A stretch of 64,000 nt of DNA from Pseudomonas yangonensis (GTDB lineage: Bacteria > Pseudomonadota > Gammaproteobacteria > Pseudomonadales > Pseudomonadaceae), in assembly GCF_009932725.1 (NCBI RefSeq), contig NZ_BLJU01000011.1, positions 62,001 to 126,000 on the forward strand. Reading direction: 5' to 3'. Below are positions 8,699-20,047 of the stretch, piece after piece. Position 1 is the stretch's first letter. Each line of letters opens with the position of its first letter. The notes under the pieces were generated by a model. That model saw only the letters and a list, made by a program, of their open reading frames with translations, did no database searches and had not been told where the DNA came from. The translations under genes were made by a program, and so were the position numbers.

Positions 8699-10155
8699 CA
8701 GCTGGTCTTCTCGCTCACCGGCGCACGACCATAGATATCGTTGAAACGGACGATGTCGTCCTCGCCCAGGTACTCGCCGCTCTGCACCTCGATCATCACC
8801 AGGTCGATCACCCCTGGGTTGACCAGGCGGTGGCGGTGGCCGGCGGGAATGAAGGTCGACTCGTTGGTATTGAGCAGGAAATCACGCTCACCATTGACCA
8901 CCCGCGCCATGCCACTGACGACGATCCAGTGCTCGCTGCGATGGTGGTGCATCTGCAGCGACAGCGATTCGCCTGGGCGGACCATGATGCGCTTGATCTT
9001 GAAGCGCGCACCCTCCTCCAGCACGGTATAGGTGCCCCACGGGCGAGTCACCGTACGATGCAGTCGATAGGCCTCGTGGCCGCGCTTCTTCAACTCCTGG
9101 GCGATGAACTTGACGTCCTGAGTGCTGCGCGCGTCGGCGACCAGCAGGGCGTCTGGCGTGTCCACCACCACCAGATCATGCACGCCCACGGCGCCTACCA
9201 GCCGCTTGGGTGAATCGATGTAACATTCCTGTACGTTGTGCAGTACCGCCTCACCTATGATCTGGTTGCCATTGGCATCCGCTGGCGTCAGCTCGCGCAG
9301 CGCCTGCCACGAGCCGATGTCGCTCCAGCCCAGGTCGCAAGGCACGACAGCCACCCTGGAGGAACGCTCCATGAGGGCATAGTCGATGGAGATATCCGTT
9401 ACCTCGGCGAAACTGGCCGCATCCAGCTCACATTGCTTGCCCTGCTTGCCTTCGACGGACCCGCTCAGTGCCAGGCATCTCTCCACACTCTCGACGACCT
9501 GCGGCGCATGTTCGCGAAGTTCGCGCAACAGAACGTCGGCGCGGAAACAGAACATGCCGGCGTTCCAGAGATGTTCGCCACCCTCCAAGTACGTCTGCGC
9601 GGTCTGCAGGTCGGGCTTCTCGACGAAACTGGCTACGCGATACCCACCGTTCTCCAACGCTTCACCCTGCTGGATATAGCCATAACCGGTCTCCGCATGG
9701 TCGGGGCGGATACCAAAAGTGACCAGCCAGCCCGCCTCGGCTAGATCACGCGCACGCGCCACCGCGGAAACGAACGCAGCCTGATCACGAATCAGGTGAT
9801 CGGCCGGCAGCACCAGCAGCTGCGTCTCCTCACCGTAGTGACGAACGGCGTGCAGCGCTGCCGCGGCAATCGCCGGTGCCGTATTGCGCCCCATAGGTTC
9901 GAGGAGAAAATCCAGCCCCAGGCGCCCACGATTCAGCGGCCGGTAGTCGTCCAGGGTGCGAAACAGCAGCTCCCGATTGATCACCGTCAGCAGCCTGGCC
10001 ACATCATCCAGGCCAGCGACGCGTTCGAAGGTCTTCTGCAGCAGACTGAGACCATCGGCCAGACGCATGAAAGGCTTCGGCATGGCCTCGCGCGATACCG
10101 GCCACAGACGGGTGCCGGCACCACCGGCAACGATGCAGGGAATCAGCGTGCTCAT
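8698..10155 (-). CDS. pslB: PslB, bifunctional mannose-1-P guanylyltransferase / mannose-6-P isomerase
   Basis: A 485-aa type II bifunctional PMI-GMP enzyme that makes GDP-D-mannose from fructose-6-phosphate together with a phosphomannomutase (AlgC type). The N-terminal nucleotidyltransferase shows CIVAGGAGTRLWPVSRE and the sugar-binding FVEKPDLQTA. The C-terminal cupin isomerase shows RPWGTYTVLEEG, and MHHHRSEHWIVVSG with metal-binding histidines. Length matches PslB (about 488 aa). It overlaps pslA and pslC by one base each. It supplies the mannose donor for the Psl glycosyltransferases. Confidence 0.95.
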   Translation of the reverse strand: MSTLIPCIVAGGAGTRLWPVSREAMPKPFMRLADGLSLLQKTFERVAGLDDVARLLTVINRELLFRTLDDYRPLNRGRLGLDFLLEPMGRNTAPAIAAAALHAVRHYGEETQLLVLPADHLIRDQAAFVSAVARARDLAEAGWLVTFGIRPDHAETGYGYIQQGEALENGGYRVASFVEKPDLQTAQTYLEGGEHLWNAGMFCFRADVLLRELREHAPQVVESVERCLALSGSVEGKQGKQCELDAASFAEVTDISIDYALMERSSRVAVVPCDLGWSDIGSWQALRELTPADANGNQIIGEAVLHNVQECYIDSPKRLVGAVGVHDLVVVDTPDALLVADARSTQDVKFIAQELKKRGHEAYRLHRTVTRPWGTYTVLEEGARFKIKRIMVRPGESLSLQMHHHRSEHWIVVSGMARVVNGERDFLLNTNESTFIPAGHRHRLVNPGVIDLVMIEVQSGEYLGEDDIVRFNDIYGRAPVSEKTS

Positions 10156-11588
10156 CAGTAGGCCTCGCGGGTGAAAATGACCGCAGGCAGGGTGCGGAAG
10201 AGGATGTACAGGTCGAACCAGACCGACCAGTTCTCGATGTACTGCAGGTCGTACTCGACACGTTTCTCGATCTTTTCCAGCGTATCGGTTTCGCCGCGAT
10301 AGCCATTGATCTGCGCCCAGCCGGTGATGCCGGGCTTCACGCGATGCCGCGCGGTATACTCCTTGACCGCTTCCTCGAACAGGACTCCGGCCGCCTTGGT
10401 GGCCGTGGCATGGGGGCGAGGTCCGACCATGGACATGCTGCCAAGCAGCACGTTAAAGAGCTGCGGCAGCTCGTCGAGGCTAGTCTTGCGAATGAAGCGG
10501 CCGACCCGAGTGATGCGTTCATCGTGGCGGGTGGTCTGGCGCTCGGCGTTGGCATCGGCGCGGTCGCAGTACATCGAGCGGAACTTGAACACCTCAATCA
10601 GGCGATTGTTGTAGCCGTAGCGTTTCTGCCGGAACAGAACCGGGCCGGGCGAGTCGAGCTTGATGGCCAATGCCACCAGCACCATCACCGGTAGTGCCGG
10701 TACCAGCGCCAGGCTCGCCAGCACCAGATCCTCGAGGCGCTTGATCAGAGGCGACCAGCCATCCAGCGGGCGCTCCGATACATTGAACATGGGCAGCCCG
10801 CCTACCTCGGTGATGCGGTTACGCGCATGACGAAAGGCGAGCATGTCCGGCACCAGCAAGACGTTAACCGGCAACTTGCGCAGCTCGCGCACAATCTGGC
10901 CGATGCGGTTCTCGGCCGACCAGGGCAGTGCCACCAGCACCTGAGTGACCCGCTCGCGACGGATCAGACTCTCCAGGTCACGGCTGTCACCCAGCAGCGG
11001 CAAGCCTGATAGCGTGTCCGGCATGCGCCCTATACGATCATCGATGAAACCGATTAGACCGGAGCGAATATCGCAGTGACGCGACATGTGCTCGGCCAAG
11101 CGCAAGCCGTTTTCGGTACCACCAAGAATCACGGCGCTCTGCAGGAACTGGCCGGCAGCAGTCCATTGCCGGAATAGGTACAACACAAGCAGACGCTCCA
11201 TGAAAAACGCCAGTAAACTGACGAAAAACCATAGAGCAAGTAGGTGCACCTCCATGAAACTGAACATTTCCAGCGCCTGGTGCATGAACAGCAGCAGGCA
11301 GAAGGCCGCCGACCAAGCGAAAAACATCACTCGAAAGCGCAGTAGATTGCTGAAGGCCTCTTCTGAATAAACGCCCAGTGCCTGAAACATCAGGACCGTA
11401 AGCACTCCGAAAAATAACAGAACGGCACTATAACTCTGCGTCAGCGCTAGTTCTTCCGATAACCACAACAGCAACAACAAGCCGGGCAGCGCTGCGGTGC
11501 AGCAATGCACTAGACGCATTCCAGCAAGGAAATACTGGACAAAGCCAGGACGTGCCAACAATGAGCTACCGTGCAAAAGCTGCTGCAT
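10155..11588 (-). CDS. pslA: PslA, undecaprenyl-phosphate sugar-1-phosphate transferase
   Basis: A 477-aa polyprenyl-phosphate glycosylphosphotransferase (P. aeruginosa PslA is about 478 aa), the initiating enzyme that loads the first sugar on undecaprenyl phosphate. Four N-terminal membrane segments (about residues 20-150) and a CoA-binding-like middle domain precede the C-terminal bacterial sugar transferase. That domain has [38 protein letters not shown] and GPRPHA. The start at 11588 is preceded by GGGG in GCGGGGTAACC. The frame is open to 11687, but those 33 codons have no family counterpart and fall in the promoter gap. It is the first gene of the psl operon. Confidence 0.94.
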   Translation of the reverse strand: MQQLLHGSSLLARPGFVQYFLAGMRLVHCCTAALPGLLLLLWLSEELALTQSYSAVLLFFGVLTVLMFQALGVYSEEAFSNLLRFRVMFFAWSAAFCLLLFMHQALEMFSFMEVHLLALWFFVSLLAFFMERLLVLYLFRQWTAAGQFLQSAVILGGTENGLRLAEHMSRHCDIRSGLIGFIDDRIGRMPDTLSGLPLLGDSRDLESLIRRERVTQVLVALPWSAENRIGQIVRELRKLPVNVLLVPDMLAFRHARNRITEVGGLPMFNVSERPLDGWSPLIKRLEDLVLASLALVPALPVMVLVALAIKLDSPGPVLFRQKRYGYNNRLIEVFKFRSMYCDRADANAERQTTRHDERITRVGRFIRKTSLDELPQLFNVLLGSMSMVGPRPHATATKAAGVLFEEAVKEYTARHRVKPGITGWAQINGYRGETDTLEKIEKRVEYDLQYIENWSVWFDLYILFRTLPAVIFTREAY

Positions 11589-11991
11589 GATGGTTACCCC
11601 GCGCAACCGAGAGCGCCTGCCTGCAACCGCCAAAAAAAAGGCATAAGAAACAATTCCATGTAAAAATGACGGAATACCGCCGCTCACAGTGGTGCGACTT
11701 AACCACTTTTATGATGGCATTTCAATATCCACCCGATATTTGGCGCAGTTAAAAATTGACGCCAGACACACGCCACGAGCTAGCGTCTTTTGGCTGGATA
11801 ACTTCTGGACACCTGAAGCGCCGATCGGCGTGGGATTAGCGGTATCGGATGAGAGAGGTAAAGCAGCACAGGCACCCGGCAACTGACGACCAGAGCGGCA
11901 TGGATGCTTTCCTCCCCTATTCGTCTGTGACTGCCTTATCCTACGCAGCCGAAGACTTGCGTTCGTGTTCCACAGGTAAAGGGCATCATCC
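11589..11991. promoter_or_regulatory. Divergent pslA/rmlB regulatory region
   Basis: This 403-bp gap between divergent start codons is AT-richer than its surroundings and holds no convincing gene. It contains AATATC-CACCC-GATATT (11724-11740), a 6-bp inverted repeat. Next to it is TGGCG (11741-11745) paired with CGCCA (11760-11764), enclosing AAATTGAC (11753-11760), which equals one half of the published FleQ consensus. On the minus strand an ATGGA (11659-11655) in the pslA leader fits the core RsmA motif ANGGA. All are candidate sites only. Promoter hexamers were not assigned. Confidence 0.5.
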
Positions 11992-13053
<1,062 letters not shown>

Positions 13054-13062
13054 GGAGCTTCA

Positions 13063-13935
13063 ATGAAAGGCATCATTCTCGCCGGCGGCTCCGGCACCCG
13101 CCTGCATCCCATCACCCTGGGTGTTTCCAAACAGCTGCTGCCGATCTATGACAAGCCGATGATCTATTACCCGCTGTCGGTGCTGATGCTGGCCGGCATT
13201 CGCGAGATTCTGATCATCTCCACCCCCGAAGACCTGCCCAACTTCGAGAAGATGCTCGGCGACGGCAGCCAGTTCGGCATCAGGCTGCAGTACGCCCAGC
13301 AACCTTCACCGGACGGCCTGGCCCAGGCGTTCCTGATCGGCGAGTCGTTCATCGGCAACGACTCGGTCTGCCTGATCCTCGGTGACAACATTTTCCACGG
13401 CCAGCACTTCACCGAGATGTTGCTACGCGCCGCCAGCCACGACAGTGGCGCCACGGTCTTCGGTTACTGGGTCAGCGATCCTCAGCGCTTCGGCGTGGTC
13501 GAGTTCGACGCGGCAGGCAATGCGCTGTCAATCGAGGAAAAGCCGGCTAAGCCGAAATCCAGCTTCGCCGTCACCGGCCTGTATTTCTACGACAATGATG
13601 TGGTGCAAATCGCCAAGGCCGTCAAACCCTCGCCACGCGGCGAGCTTGAAATTACCGATGTGAACAATGCCTACCTGGCCCGTGGCGACCTGCGCGTGGA
13701 GCGCTTCGGCCGTGGCTTTGCCTGGCTCGATACCGGCACTCACGACAGCCTGATCGACGCTTCGCAGTACGTACAGACGGTGGAGAAACGCCAGGGTCTG
13801 AAAGTCGCCTGCCTTGAGGAAATTGCCTATCAGCAGGGCTGGATCGACCGCGAGAAATTGCTTACGTGCGCCAAGGCGCTGGGCAAGACCGGTTATGGTC
13901 AATACCTTTACAAACTGGCGGAGGAGTCGCTGTGA
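13063..13935 (+). CDS. rmlA: RmlA, glucose-1-phosphate thymidylyltransferase
   Basis: A 290-aa nucleotidyltransferase forming dTDP-glucose from glucose-1-phosphate and dTTP, the committed step of rhamnose synthesis and the feedback point for dTDP-rhamnose. The signature [11 protein letters not shown] begins at residue 8, followed by KPMIYYPLS and [24 protein letters not shown] toward the C-terminus is characteristic of RmlA. AAGGAG is correctly placed before the ATG. It overlaps rmlC by four bases (GTGA). Confidence 0.97.
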   Translation: MKGIILAGGSGTRLHPITLGVSKQLLPIYDKPMIYYPLSVLMLAGIREILIISTPEDLPNFEKMLGDGSQFGIRLQYAQQPSPDGLAQAFLIGESFIGNDSVCLILGDNIFHGQHFTEMLLRAASHDSGATVFGYWVSDPQRFGVVEFDAAGNALSIEEKPAKPKSSFAVTGLYFYDNDVVQIAKAVKPSPRGELEITDVNNAYLARGDLRVERFGRGFAWLDTGTHDSLIDASQYVQTVEKRQGLKVACLEEIAYQQGWIDREKLLTCAKALGKTGYGQYLYKLAEESL

Positions 13936-14480
13936 AAGTGATCGCGACCGCACTACCGGAAGTGCTGATTCTGGAGCCCCAGGTGTTCGGCGACGAACGC
14001 GGCTTTTTCTACGAGAGCTTCAACGCACGGCGCTTCGCCGAAGCCAGCGGAGTGACCCGCGAGTTCGTGCAGGACAACCACTCGCGCTCAGCGCGAGGCG
14101 TGCTGCGCGGCCTGCATTATCAGGTGCAGCAAGCCCAGGGCAAGCTGGTGCGCGTCAGCGCCGGCGAGGTCTATGACGTGGCGGTGGATGTGCGGCGCAG
14201 CTCGCCGAATTTCGGCAAATGGGTCGGCGTTCATCTGTCGGCCGAAAACAAACGCCAGATGTGGGTACCGGAGGGCTTCGCACACGGTTTCCTGGTGCTC
14301 AGTGAGTACGCCGAGTTCCTCTACAAGACAACCGATTATTATGCCCCTGCCCATGAACGCTGCATCCGCTGGGACGACCCGCAGCTGGCCATCGACTGGC
14401 CCTTGGACGGCCTGACGCCACAACTGTCGGCCAAGGACCAACAGGGCCTGAGCCTTGCAGACGCCGAGACCTTCCCATGA
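13932..14480 (+). CDS. rmlC: RmlC, dTDP-4-dehydrorhamnose 3,5-epimerase
   Basis: A 182-aa cupin epimerase. The best start is a GTG at 13932 overlapping the rmlA stop as GTGA; it gives the standard N-terminus [20 protein letters not shown]. An upstream in-frame ATG at 13866 lies inside rmlA and adds unrelated residues. Catalytic features are [12 protein letters not shown], including the conserved His, and [13 protein letters not shown]. The reaction epimerises C3 and C5 of the 4-keto sugar. The gene order rmlB-A-C-D differs from the rmlBDAC order of P. aeruginosa. Confidence 0.96.
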   Translation: MKVIATALPEVLILEPQVFGDERGFFYESFNARRFAEASGVTREFVQDNHSRSARGVLRGLHYQVQQAQGKLVRVSAGEVYDVAVDVRRSSPNFGKWVGVHLSAENKRQMWVPEGFAHGFLVLSEYAEFLYKTTDYYAPAHERCIRWDDPQLAIDWPLDGLTPQLSAKDQQGLSLADAETFP

Positions 14481-15340
14481 AGATCCTGATCAGCGGCCAC
14501 ACCGGCCAGGTCGCCCGCGAGTTGCAACTGGCCCTGCGCGAGCATGAATTGATCAGCCTCGGTCGTCAGGATTTCGACCTGTCGCGCCCGGCCGGCCTGC
14601 GCGAAATCATTCTGCGCGAGCGCCCGGCGCTGGTGATCAATGCCGCCGCCTACACCGCCGTCGATCAGGCCGAACAGGAGCGCGAACTGGCCTTCACCAT
14701 CAATGCCGAAGCGCCGGGCGTCATGGCCGATGCCTGCTTCGAACTGGACATCCCGCTGATCCACTATTCCACCGACTACGTCTTCGACGGCAGCAAGACC
14801 ACGCCCTACCGCGAGGCGGACACGCCGCGCCCGCTGGGTGTCTACGGCGCCAGCAAGGTTGCCGGGGAACAGGCACTGCGCATCAGTGGCTGCGACCACC
14901 TGATCCTGCGTACCAGCTGGGTCTACTCGCAGCACGGGCGCAACTTCCTCCTGACCATGCAGCGCCTGCTGCAGGAGCGCGAGGAGCTCAGCGTGGTCGA
15001 CGACCAGATCGGCGCCCCGACCTGGGCCGGTAGTATTGCCACCGCCACCGCCGAACTGATCGAAAAGTGGCAGCAAGGACGTCATCGCTGGGGCACCTAT
15101 CACCTGACCTGCCAGGGCGAGACCAGCTGGTTCGGCTTCGCCAGCGCCATTGCCGAGCGTCTGCGTGCGGCCGGCAAGCCCTGCGCCCGGCTGCGCCCCA
15201 TCCCCAGCAGCGACTACCCGACGCCGGCGCAGCGCCCTCTCAATTCGCGCCTGGATGGCGAGCGCCTGGAGGAAGAGTGGCAGATTCGCCTGCCGGACTG
15301 GCGCACGGCACTGGACACCTGCCTGCAGCGCATGAACTGA
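14477..15340 (+). CDS. rmlD: RmlD, dTDP-4-dehydrorhamnose reductase
   Basis: A 287-aa NADPH-dependent reductase giving dTDP-L-rhamnose, last gene of the rml operon, overlapping rmlC as ATGA. The nucleotide-binding loop is ISGHTGQVAREL at the N-terminus. NAAAYTAVDQAE and the catalytic YGASK motif are present, as is STDYVFDG. A GC-rich hairpin follows the stop. The product feeds rhamnosyltransferases, and the neighbouring psl operon is an obvious consumer. Confidence 0.96.
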   Translation: MKILISGHTGQVARELQLALREHELISLGRQDFDLSRPAGLREIILRERPALVINAAAYTAVDQAEQERELAFTINAEAPGVMADACFELDIPLIHYSTDYVFDGSKTTPYREADTPRPLGVYGASKVAGEQALRISGCDHLILRTSWVYSQHGRNFLLTMQRLLQEREELSVVDDQIGAPTWAGSIATATAELIEKWQQGRHRWGTYHLTCQGETSWFGFASAIAERLRAAGKPCARLRPIPSSDYPTPAQRPLNSRLDGERLEEEWQIRLPDWRTALDTCLQRMN

Positions 15341-15344
15341 CATC

Positions 15345-15371
15345 AGCGGCCGGCGCACATCACCGGCCGCT
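15345..15371 (+). terminator. Hairpin after rmlD
   Basis: Perfect 9-bp arms AGCGGCCGG and CCGGCCGCT are separated by nine bases, 5 bp after the rmlD stop. There is only a weak T stretch afterwards, so it is a probable but not certain intrinsic terminator. It separates rml from dctB. Confidence 0.5.
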
Positions 15372-15415
15372 CGCTTAACGTGCATAATGCGCCGATCATT
15401 TCTGCACGGTTTTCC

Positions 15416-17230
15416 ATGAGCACGAACACCGCCACTCCCCGTCGCCTGCGCTGGCGCAGCCTCGTGCTGCTGGCGCTGCTGCTCGCGCCACTGCTGTGGC
15501 CGGTGCACTTCCTCGCCGAGCGTTACTACCGCGAAGTACTGACCGAACAGAATCGGCAGACACTGGACCTCTACGTGGCCAACCTGCTCGGTACGCTGCG
15601 TCGCTACGAGGTGCTGCCGCAGATTCTCGGTGACCTGCCCGGCCTGCGCGCCGCACTGCAGGCGCCAGAGGATCCCGCCGTACTGGACAGCGCCAACCGC
15701 CTGCTGGCGCGCGTGAAGAACCAGACCGGCGCCGACGTGATCTACCTGATGAACACCCGCGGTGTCACCCTGGCCGCCTCCAACTGGGACAAGCCCGACA
15801 GCTTCGTCGCCGGCAATTTCGCCTTTCGCCCGTACTTTCGCGAAGCACTGGCAGGGCGCCTGGGCCGCTTCTTCGGCCTCGGCACCACCTCCGGCAAACG
15901 CGGTTACTACTTCGCCTACCCGGTGCGCGAAGACGATCACAACATTGGCGCACTGGTGGTGAAGGTCGACCTGGACCATACCGAAACGCTATGGGGCAAT
16001 ACCCCTGAACAGCTGCTGGTTACCGACACCAATGGCGTGGTGATTCTCACCTCACGCCCGGACTGGCGCTTCCATGCCAGCCGCCCACTGGACCGCACCG
16101 AGCAACTGGCGATCGCCGCCAACCAGCCCTACCCAACCCAGGCGCCGCCCGCGCTCGAGCTCGAGCCCAACGCCTGGCTGACACAAAGCCGCGCCCTGGA
16201 AGAAACCGGCTGGACGGTGAGCATTCTCGCCCCGCGCATCCTGCTCGACCGCCCTGTGCGCAGCGCGGTAGCTGTCGGTGCGGCTGCCCTGCTGGCCGTG
16301 CTGCTGCTGCTTGGCCTGCTGATCCTGCGTCGCCGTCATTACCTGGAACGCATCGCCCTCGACGCCCGCGCCAAGGCCGAGCTGGAGCAGCGAGTGGCCG
16401 AACGTACGCGGGACTTGGAACTGCTCAACAGCCGCCTCAAGCAGGAAGTGCTGGAGCGCGAGCAGGCCCAGCAGGAACTGGTGCGCGCCCAGGACGAGCT
16501 GGTCCAGGCCGGCAAGCTTTCCGCGCTCGGCACCATGAGCGCCAGTATCAGTCACGAGCTCAATCAGCCGCTGGGCGCGATCCGCAGCTACGCGGAGAAC
16601 GCCAGCACCTTGCTCGATCACCAGCGCAGCGACGATGCCCGTGCCAACCTCAAACTGATCAGCGAACTGACCGAGCGCATGGCCTCGATCATCGCCCATC
16701 TGCGCGCCTTTGCCCGCCGTGATCGCCATGCACCGGAGCGGGTCGCTCTGCAGCCGGCGCTGGACGACGCCCTGGCCTTGCTCGCCAAACGCCGCCGGGC
16801 CATGGATGTGGAGTTGATCCGCGACCTGCCGGACGCCACGCTCTGGGTCCAGGCCGGCGAGACACGCCTGCGCCAGGTGCTCGGCAACCTGCTCGGCAAT
16901 GCGCTCGATGCCCTGGTCGACAAGGCGCGGCCACGGCGCATCTGGATCAGCATCGAGCATCAGGCCGAACACCTCGAGCTGCTGCTGCGCGACAATGGCC
17001 CGGGCTTCTCGGCCGAATCCCTCGCCCGTGCGCGTGAGCCCTTCTTCACCACCAAGACCAGCGCCCAGGGCCTGGGGCTCGGCCTGGCCATCTGCGATAG
17101 TCTGGTGCGGGCGCTGGACGGCGAACTGCTGCTGGCCAATCATCCGGCCGGCGGCGCGCTGATCACCCTGCGCCTGCGCCTGGCCAGCCCCGGCGTCAAC
17201 CTGCAACCATCTGAGGATCCTTCGCCATGA
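15416..17230 (+). CDS. dctB: DctB, C4-dicarboxylate sensor histidine kinase
   Basis: A 604-aa membrane kinase. A first membrane segment at about residues 17-36 and a second near 283-302 enclose a periplasmic Cache-type sensor of roughly 245 residues. A cytoplasmic coiled coil follows. The phosphoacceptor His380 lies in SASISHELNQPLGAIRSYAEN, which is DctB-like. The ATPase domain has NLLGNALDAL, DNGPGF and GLGLGLAI. It overlaps dctD by four bases. It senses extracellular succinate, malate or fumarate and phosphorylates DctD. The frame opens at 15380, but MSTNTATPRR at 15416 is the likely start. Confidence 0.92.
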   Translation: MSTNTATPRRLRWRSLVLLALLLAPLLWPVHFLAERYYREVLTEQNRQTLDLYVANLLGTLRRYEVLPQILGDLPGLRAALQAPEDPAVLDSANRLLARVKNQTGADVIYLMNTRGVTLAASNWDKPDSFVAGNFAFRPYFREALAGRLGRFFGLGTTSGKRGYYFAYPVREDDHNIGALVVKVDLDHTETLWGNTPEQLLVTDTNGVVILTSRPDWRFHASRPLDRTEQLAIAANQPYPTQAPPALELEPNAWLTQSRALEETGWTVSILAPRILLDRPVRSAVAVGAAALLAVLLLLGLLILRRRHYLERIALDARAKAELEQRVAERTRDLELLNSRLKQEVLEREQAQQELVRAQDELVQAGKLSALGTMSASISHELNQPLGAIRSYAENASTLLDHQRSDDARANLKLISELTERMASIIAHLRAFARRDRHAPERVALQPALDDALALLAKRRRAMDVELIRDLPDATLWVQAGETRLRQVLGNLLGNALDALVDKARPRRIWISIEHQAEHLELLLRDNGPGFSAESLARAREPFFTTKTSAQGLGLGLAICDSLVRALDGELLLANHPAGGALITLRLRLASPGVNLQPSEDPSP

Positions 17231-18612
17231 CCAGCGACAGCGCCATCGACAGCCGCATTCAGGTACTGCTGATCGACGACGATGCCCATCTGCGCCAGGC
17301 GCTCAGCCAGACGCTCGACCTGGCCGGGCTCAAGGTCCTCAGCCTGGGCGACGCCCAGGGCCTGGCTGCGCGTATCCCGGCCGGCTGGCCCGGCGTTGTG
17401 GTCAGCGATATCCGCATGCCGGGCATCGACGGCCTGCAATTGCTGCAGCAGCTTCGCGAACGCGATGCCGAGCTGCCGGCACTGCTGATTACCGGTCACG
17501 GCGATGTGCCACTGGCCGTACAGGCGATGCGCGCCGGCGCCTACGATTTTCTGGAAAAGCCCTTCGCCAACGATGCTCTGCTCGACAGTGTGCGCCGCGC
17601 CCTGGAGCTGCGTCGCCTGGTGCTGGACAATCGCAGCCTGCGCATGGCGCTCAACGACCGCCAGCAACTCTCCAGCCGCCTGGTGGGTCAGTCGCCTGCC
17701 ATGCAGCGCCTGCGCGAACAGATCGGCGCGCTCGCCGGCATCGCCACCGACGTGCTGATCCTCGGCGAGACCGGCGCCGGCAAGGAGGTGGTCGCCCGCG
17801 CCCTGCACGATCTGTCCAGCCGCCGCGACGGCCCCTTCGTCGCCATCAACGCCGGTGCGCTGGCCGAATCGGTGGTGGAGAGCGAGCTGTTCGGCCACGA
17901 GGCAGGCGCCTTCACCGGCGCGCAGAAGCGCAGAATCGGCAAGTTCGAGTTCGCCAATGGCGGCACCCTGTTCCTCGACGAGATCGAGAGCATGAGCCTG
18001 GACGTGCAGGTCAAGCTGTTGCGCCTGCTGCAGGAACGTGTGGTCGAGCGTCTCGGCGGCAACCAGCTGATCCCGCTGGACATCCGCGTGATTGCCGCGA
18101 CCAAGGAAGACCTGCGCCAGGCCGCCGATGTCGGGCGTTTCCGCGCCGACCTCTACTACCGCCTCAACGTCGCGCCGCTCTCGATTCCGCCGCTGCGCGA
18201 GCGCGGCGAGGATGCCCTGCTGCTGTTCCAGCACTTCGCCGAAGGGGCGGCCGCCCGCCATGCCCTGGCTCCGCGCGAACTGCAGCCGGGCCAGCGTGCG
18301 CTGCTGCTGCGTCATCCATGGCCGGGCAACGTGCGCGAACTGCAGAACGCCGCCGAACGTTTCGCCCTGGGCCTGGAACTGGCGCTGGACAGCAACGCGC
18401 CGAACCTGCCGCCGGTCAACGGTGGGCTCAGCGAGCAGGTCGAAGCCTTCGAGCGTGCGTTGATCGCGGCCGAGCTGAGTCGCCCGCACGGCTCGCTGCG
18501 CAGCCTGGCCGAAGCGCTTGGCGTGCCGCGCAAGACCCTGCATGACAAGCTGCGCAAACATGGATTGAATTTCTCCGGCGCTGGCGGAAGCTCGCCAGAG
18601 GACTTCGACTGA
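17227..18612 (+). CDS. dctD: DctD, sigma-54-dependent response regulator
   Basis: A 461-aa NtrC-family activator. The N-terminal receiver has Asp61 in VVVSDIRMPGIDG. The AAA+ domain has Walker A GETGAGKE (180-187) and the sigma-54-contacting GAFTGA (227-232), then GGTLFLDEIESM. A C-terminal Fis-type helix-turn-helix is seen in SLRSLAEALGVPRKTLHDKL. When phosphorylated by DctB it should drive the sigma-54 promoter before dctP. The 16-residue tail after the HTH is not conserved in character. Confidence 0.95.
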   Translation: MTSDSAIDSRIQVLLIDDDAHLRQALSQTLDLAGLKVLSLGDAQGLAARIPAGWPGVVVSDIRMPGIDGLQLLQQLRERDAELPALLITGHGDVPLAVQAMRAGAYDFLEKPFANDALLDSVRRALELRRLVLDNRSLRMALNDRQQLSSRLVGQSPAMQRLREQIGALAGIATDVLILGETGAGKEVVARALHDLSSRRDGPFVAINAGALAESVVESELFGHEAGAFTGAQKRRIGKFEFANGGTLFLDEIESMSLDVQVKLLRLLQERVVERLGGNQLIPLDIRVIAATKEDLRQAADVGRFRADLYYRLNVAPLSIPPLRERGEDALLLFQHFAEGAAARHALAPRELQPGQRALLLRHPWPGNVRELQNAAERFALGLELALDSNAPNLPPVNGGLSEQVEAFERALIAAELSRPHGSLRSLAEALGVPRKTLHDKLRKHGLNFSGAGGSSPEDFD

Positions 18613-18613
18613 C

Positions 18614-18629
18614 TGGCGGCAAACCGCCA
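18614..18629. promoter_or_regulatory. Candidate DctD upstream activator palindrome
   Basis: TGGCGG-CAAA-CCGCCA starts right after the dctD stop, about 122 bp upstream of the -24 element of the dctP promoter. That is the usual distance and symmetry for an NtrC-family enhancer site. It could also act as a weak terminator hairpin for dctBD, as no T run follows. Confidence 0.4.
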
Positions 18630-18750
18630 ACTCCACCGTTAAAGCCTTGCCGGCAGCAGGCTCGCACGCCGGCGCAACCCTCGGCAAAAAGCCATCAAAG
18701 CCCGCAGCCACGGGCCTTTCCCGGGCACATGGAATCCGCCCACAGCGGAC

Positions 18751-18766
18751 TGGCACAAGGGTTGCT
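18751..18766 (+). promoter_or_regulatory. Sigma-54 promoter of dctPQM
   Basis: TGGCAC-N5-TTGCT matches the -24/-12 consensus (TGGCAC N5 TTGCW) at every position. It lies 151 bp before the dctP start and faces dctP. With dctB-dctD immediately upstream, this is the expected DctD target. The rest of the 18613-18917 gap holds no gene; a GCCCG-CAGCCA-CGGGC hairpin lies near 18700. Confidence 0.9.
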
Positions 18767-18815
18767 CTAGGCTAGCCTCAAGCGAACCCACAAGTACAAG
18801 TCCAGGCCTCGCTGA

Positions 18816-19910
<1,095 letters not shown>

Positions 19911-19922
19911 GGCCGGAGAGCC

Positions 19923-20021
19923 GTAGGGTGGGCAGAGCGCTGCAGCTCTGACCCACCACGACGCCCGCGACGGGCGTCGTCCAATGCTGTTACCGGTGGG
20001 GCGGCTACCGTCCCACCCTAC
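19923..20021. repeat. Composite palindromic element between dctP and dctQ
   Basis: Outer arms GTAGGGTGGG (19923-19932) and CCCACCCTAC (20012-20021) are perfect. Inside is a hairpin with 10-bp arms ACGACGCCCG-CGA-CGGGCGTCGT (19958-19980). The GTAGGGTGG word recurs at 45031 and near 62806, so it is a dispersed family in this genome. In dctP mRNA it could protect the 3' end or reduce read-through, favouring more receptor than membrane subunits. Confidence 0.7.
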
Positions 20022-20047
20022 GCCCTTTCCATTCGGGAGAATCATCC

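Noticed and set aside
14339..15979. 546-codon minus-strand frame across rmlC, rmlD and dctB
   Set aside because: It crosses three confident plus-strand genes and a hairpin terminator, and its translation has no recognisable domain.
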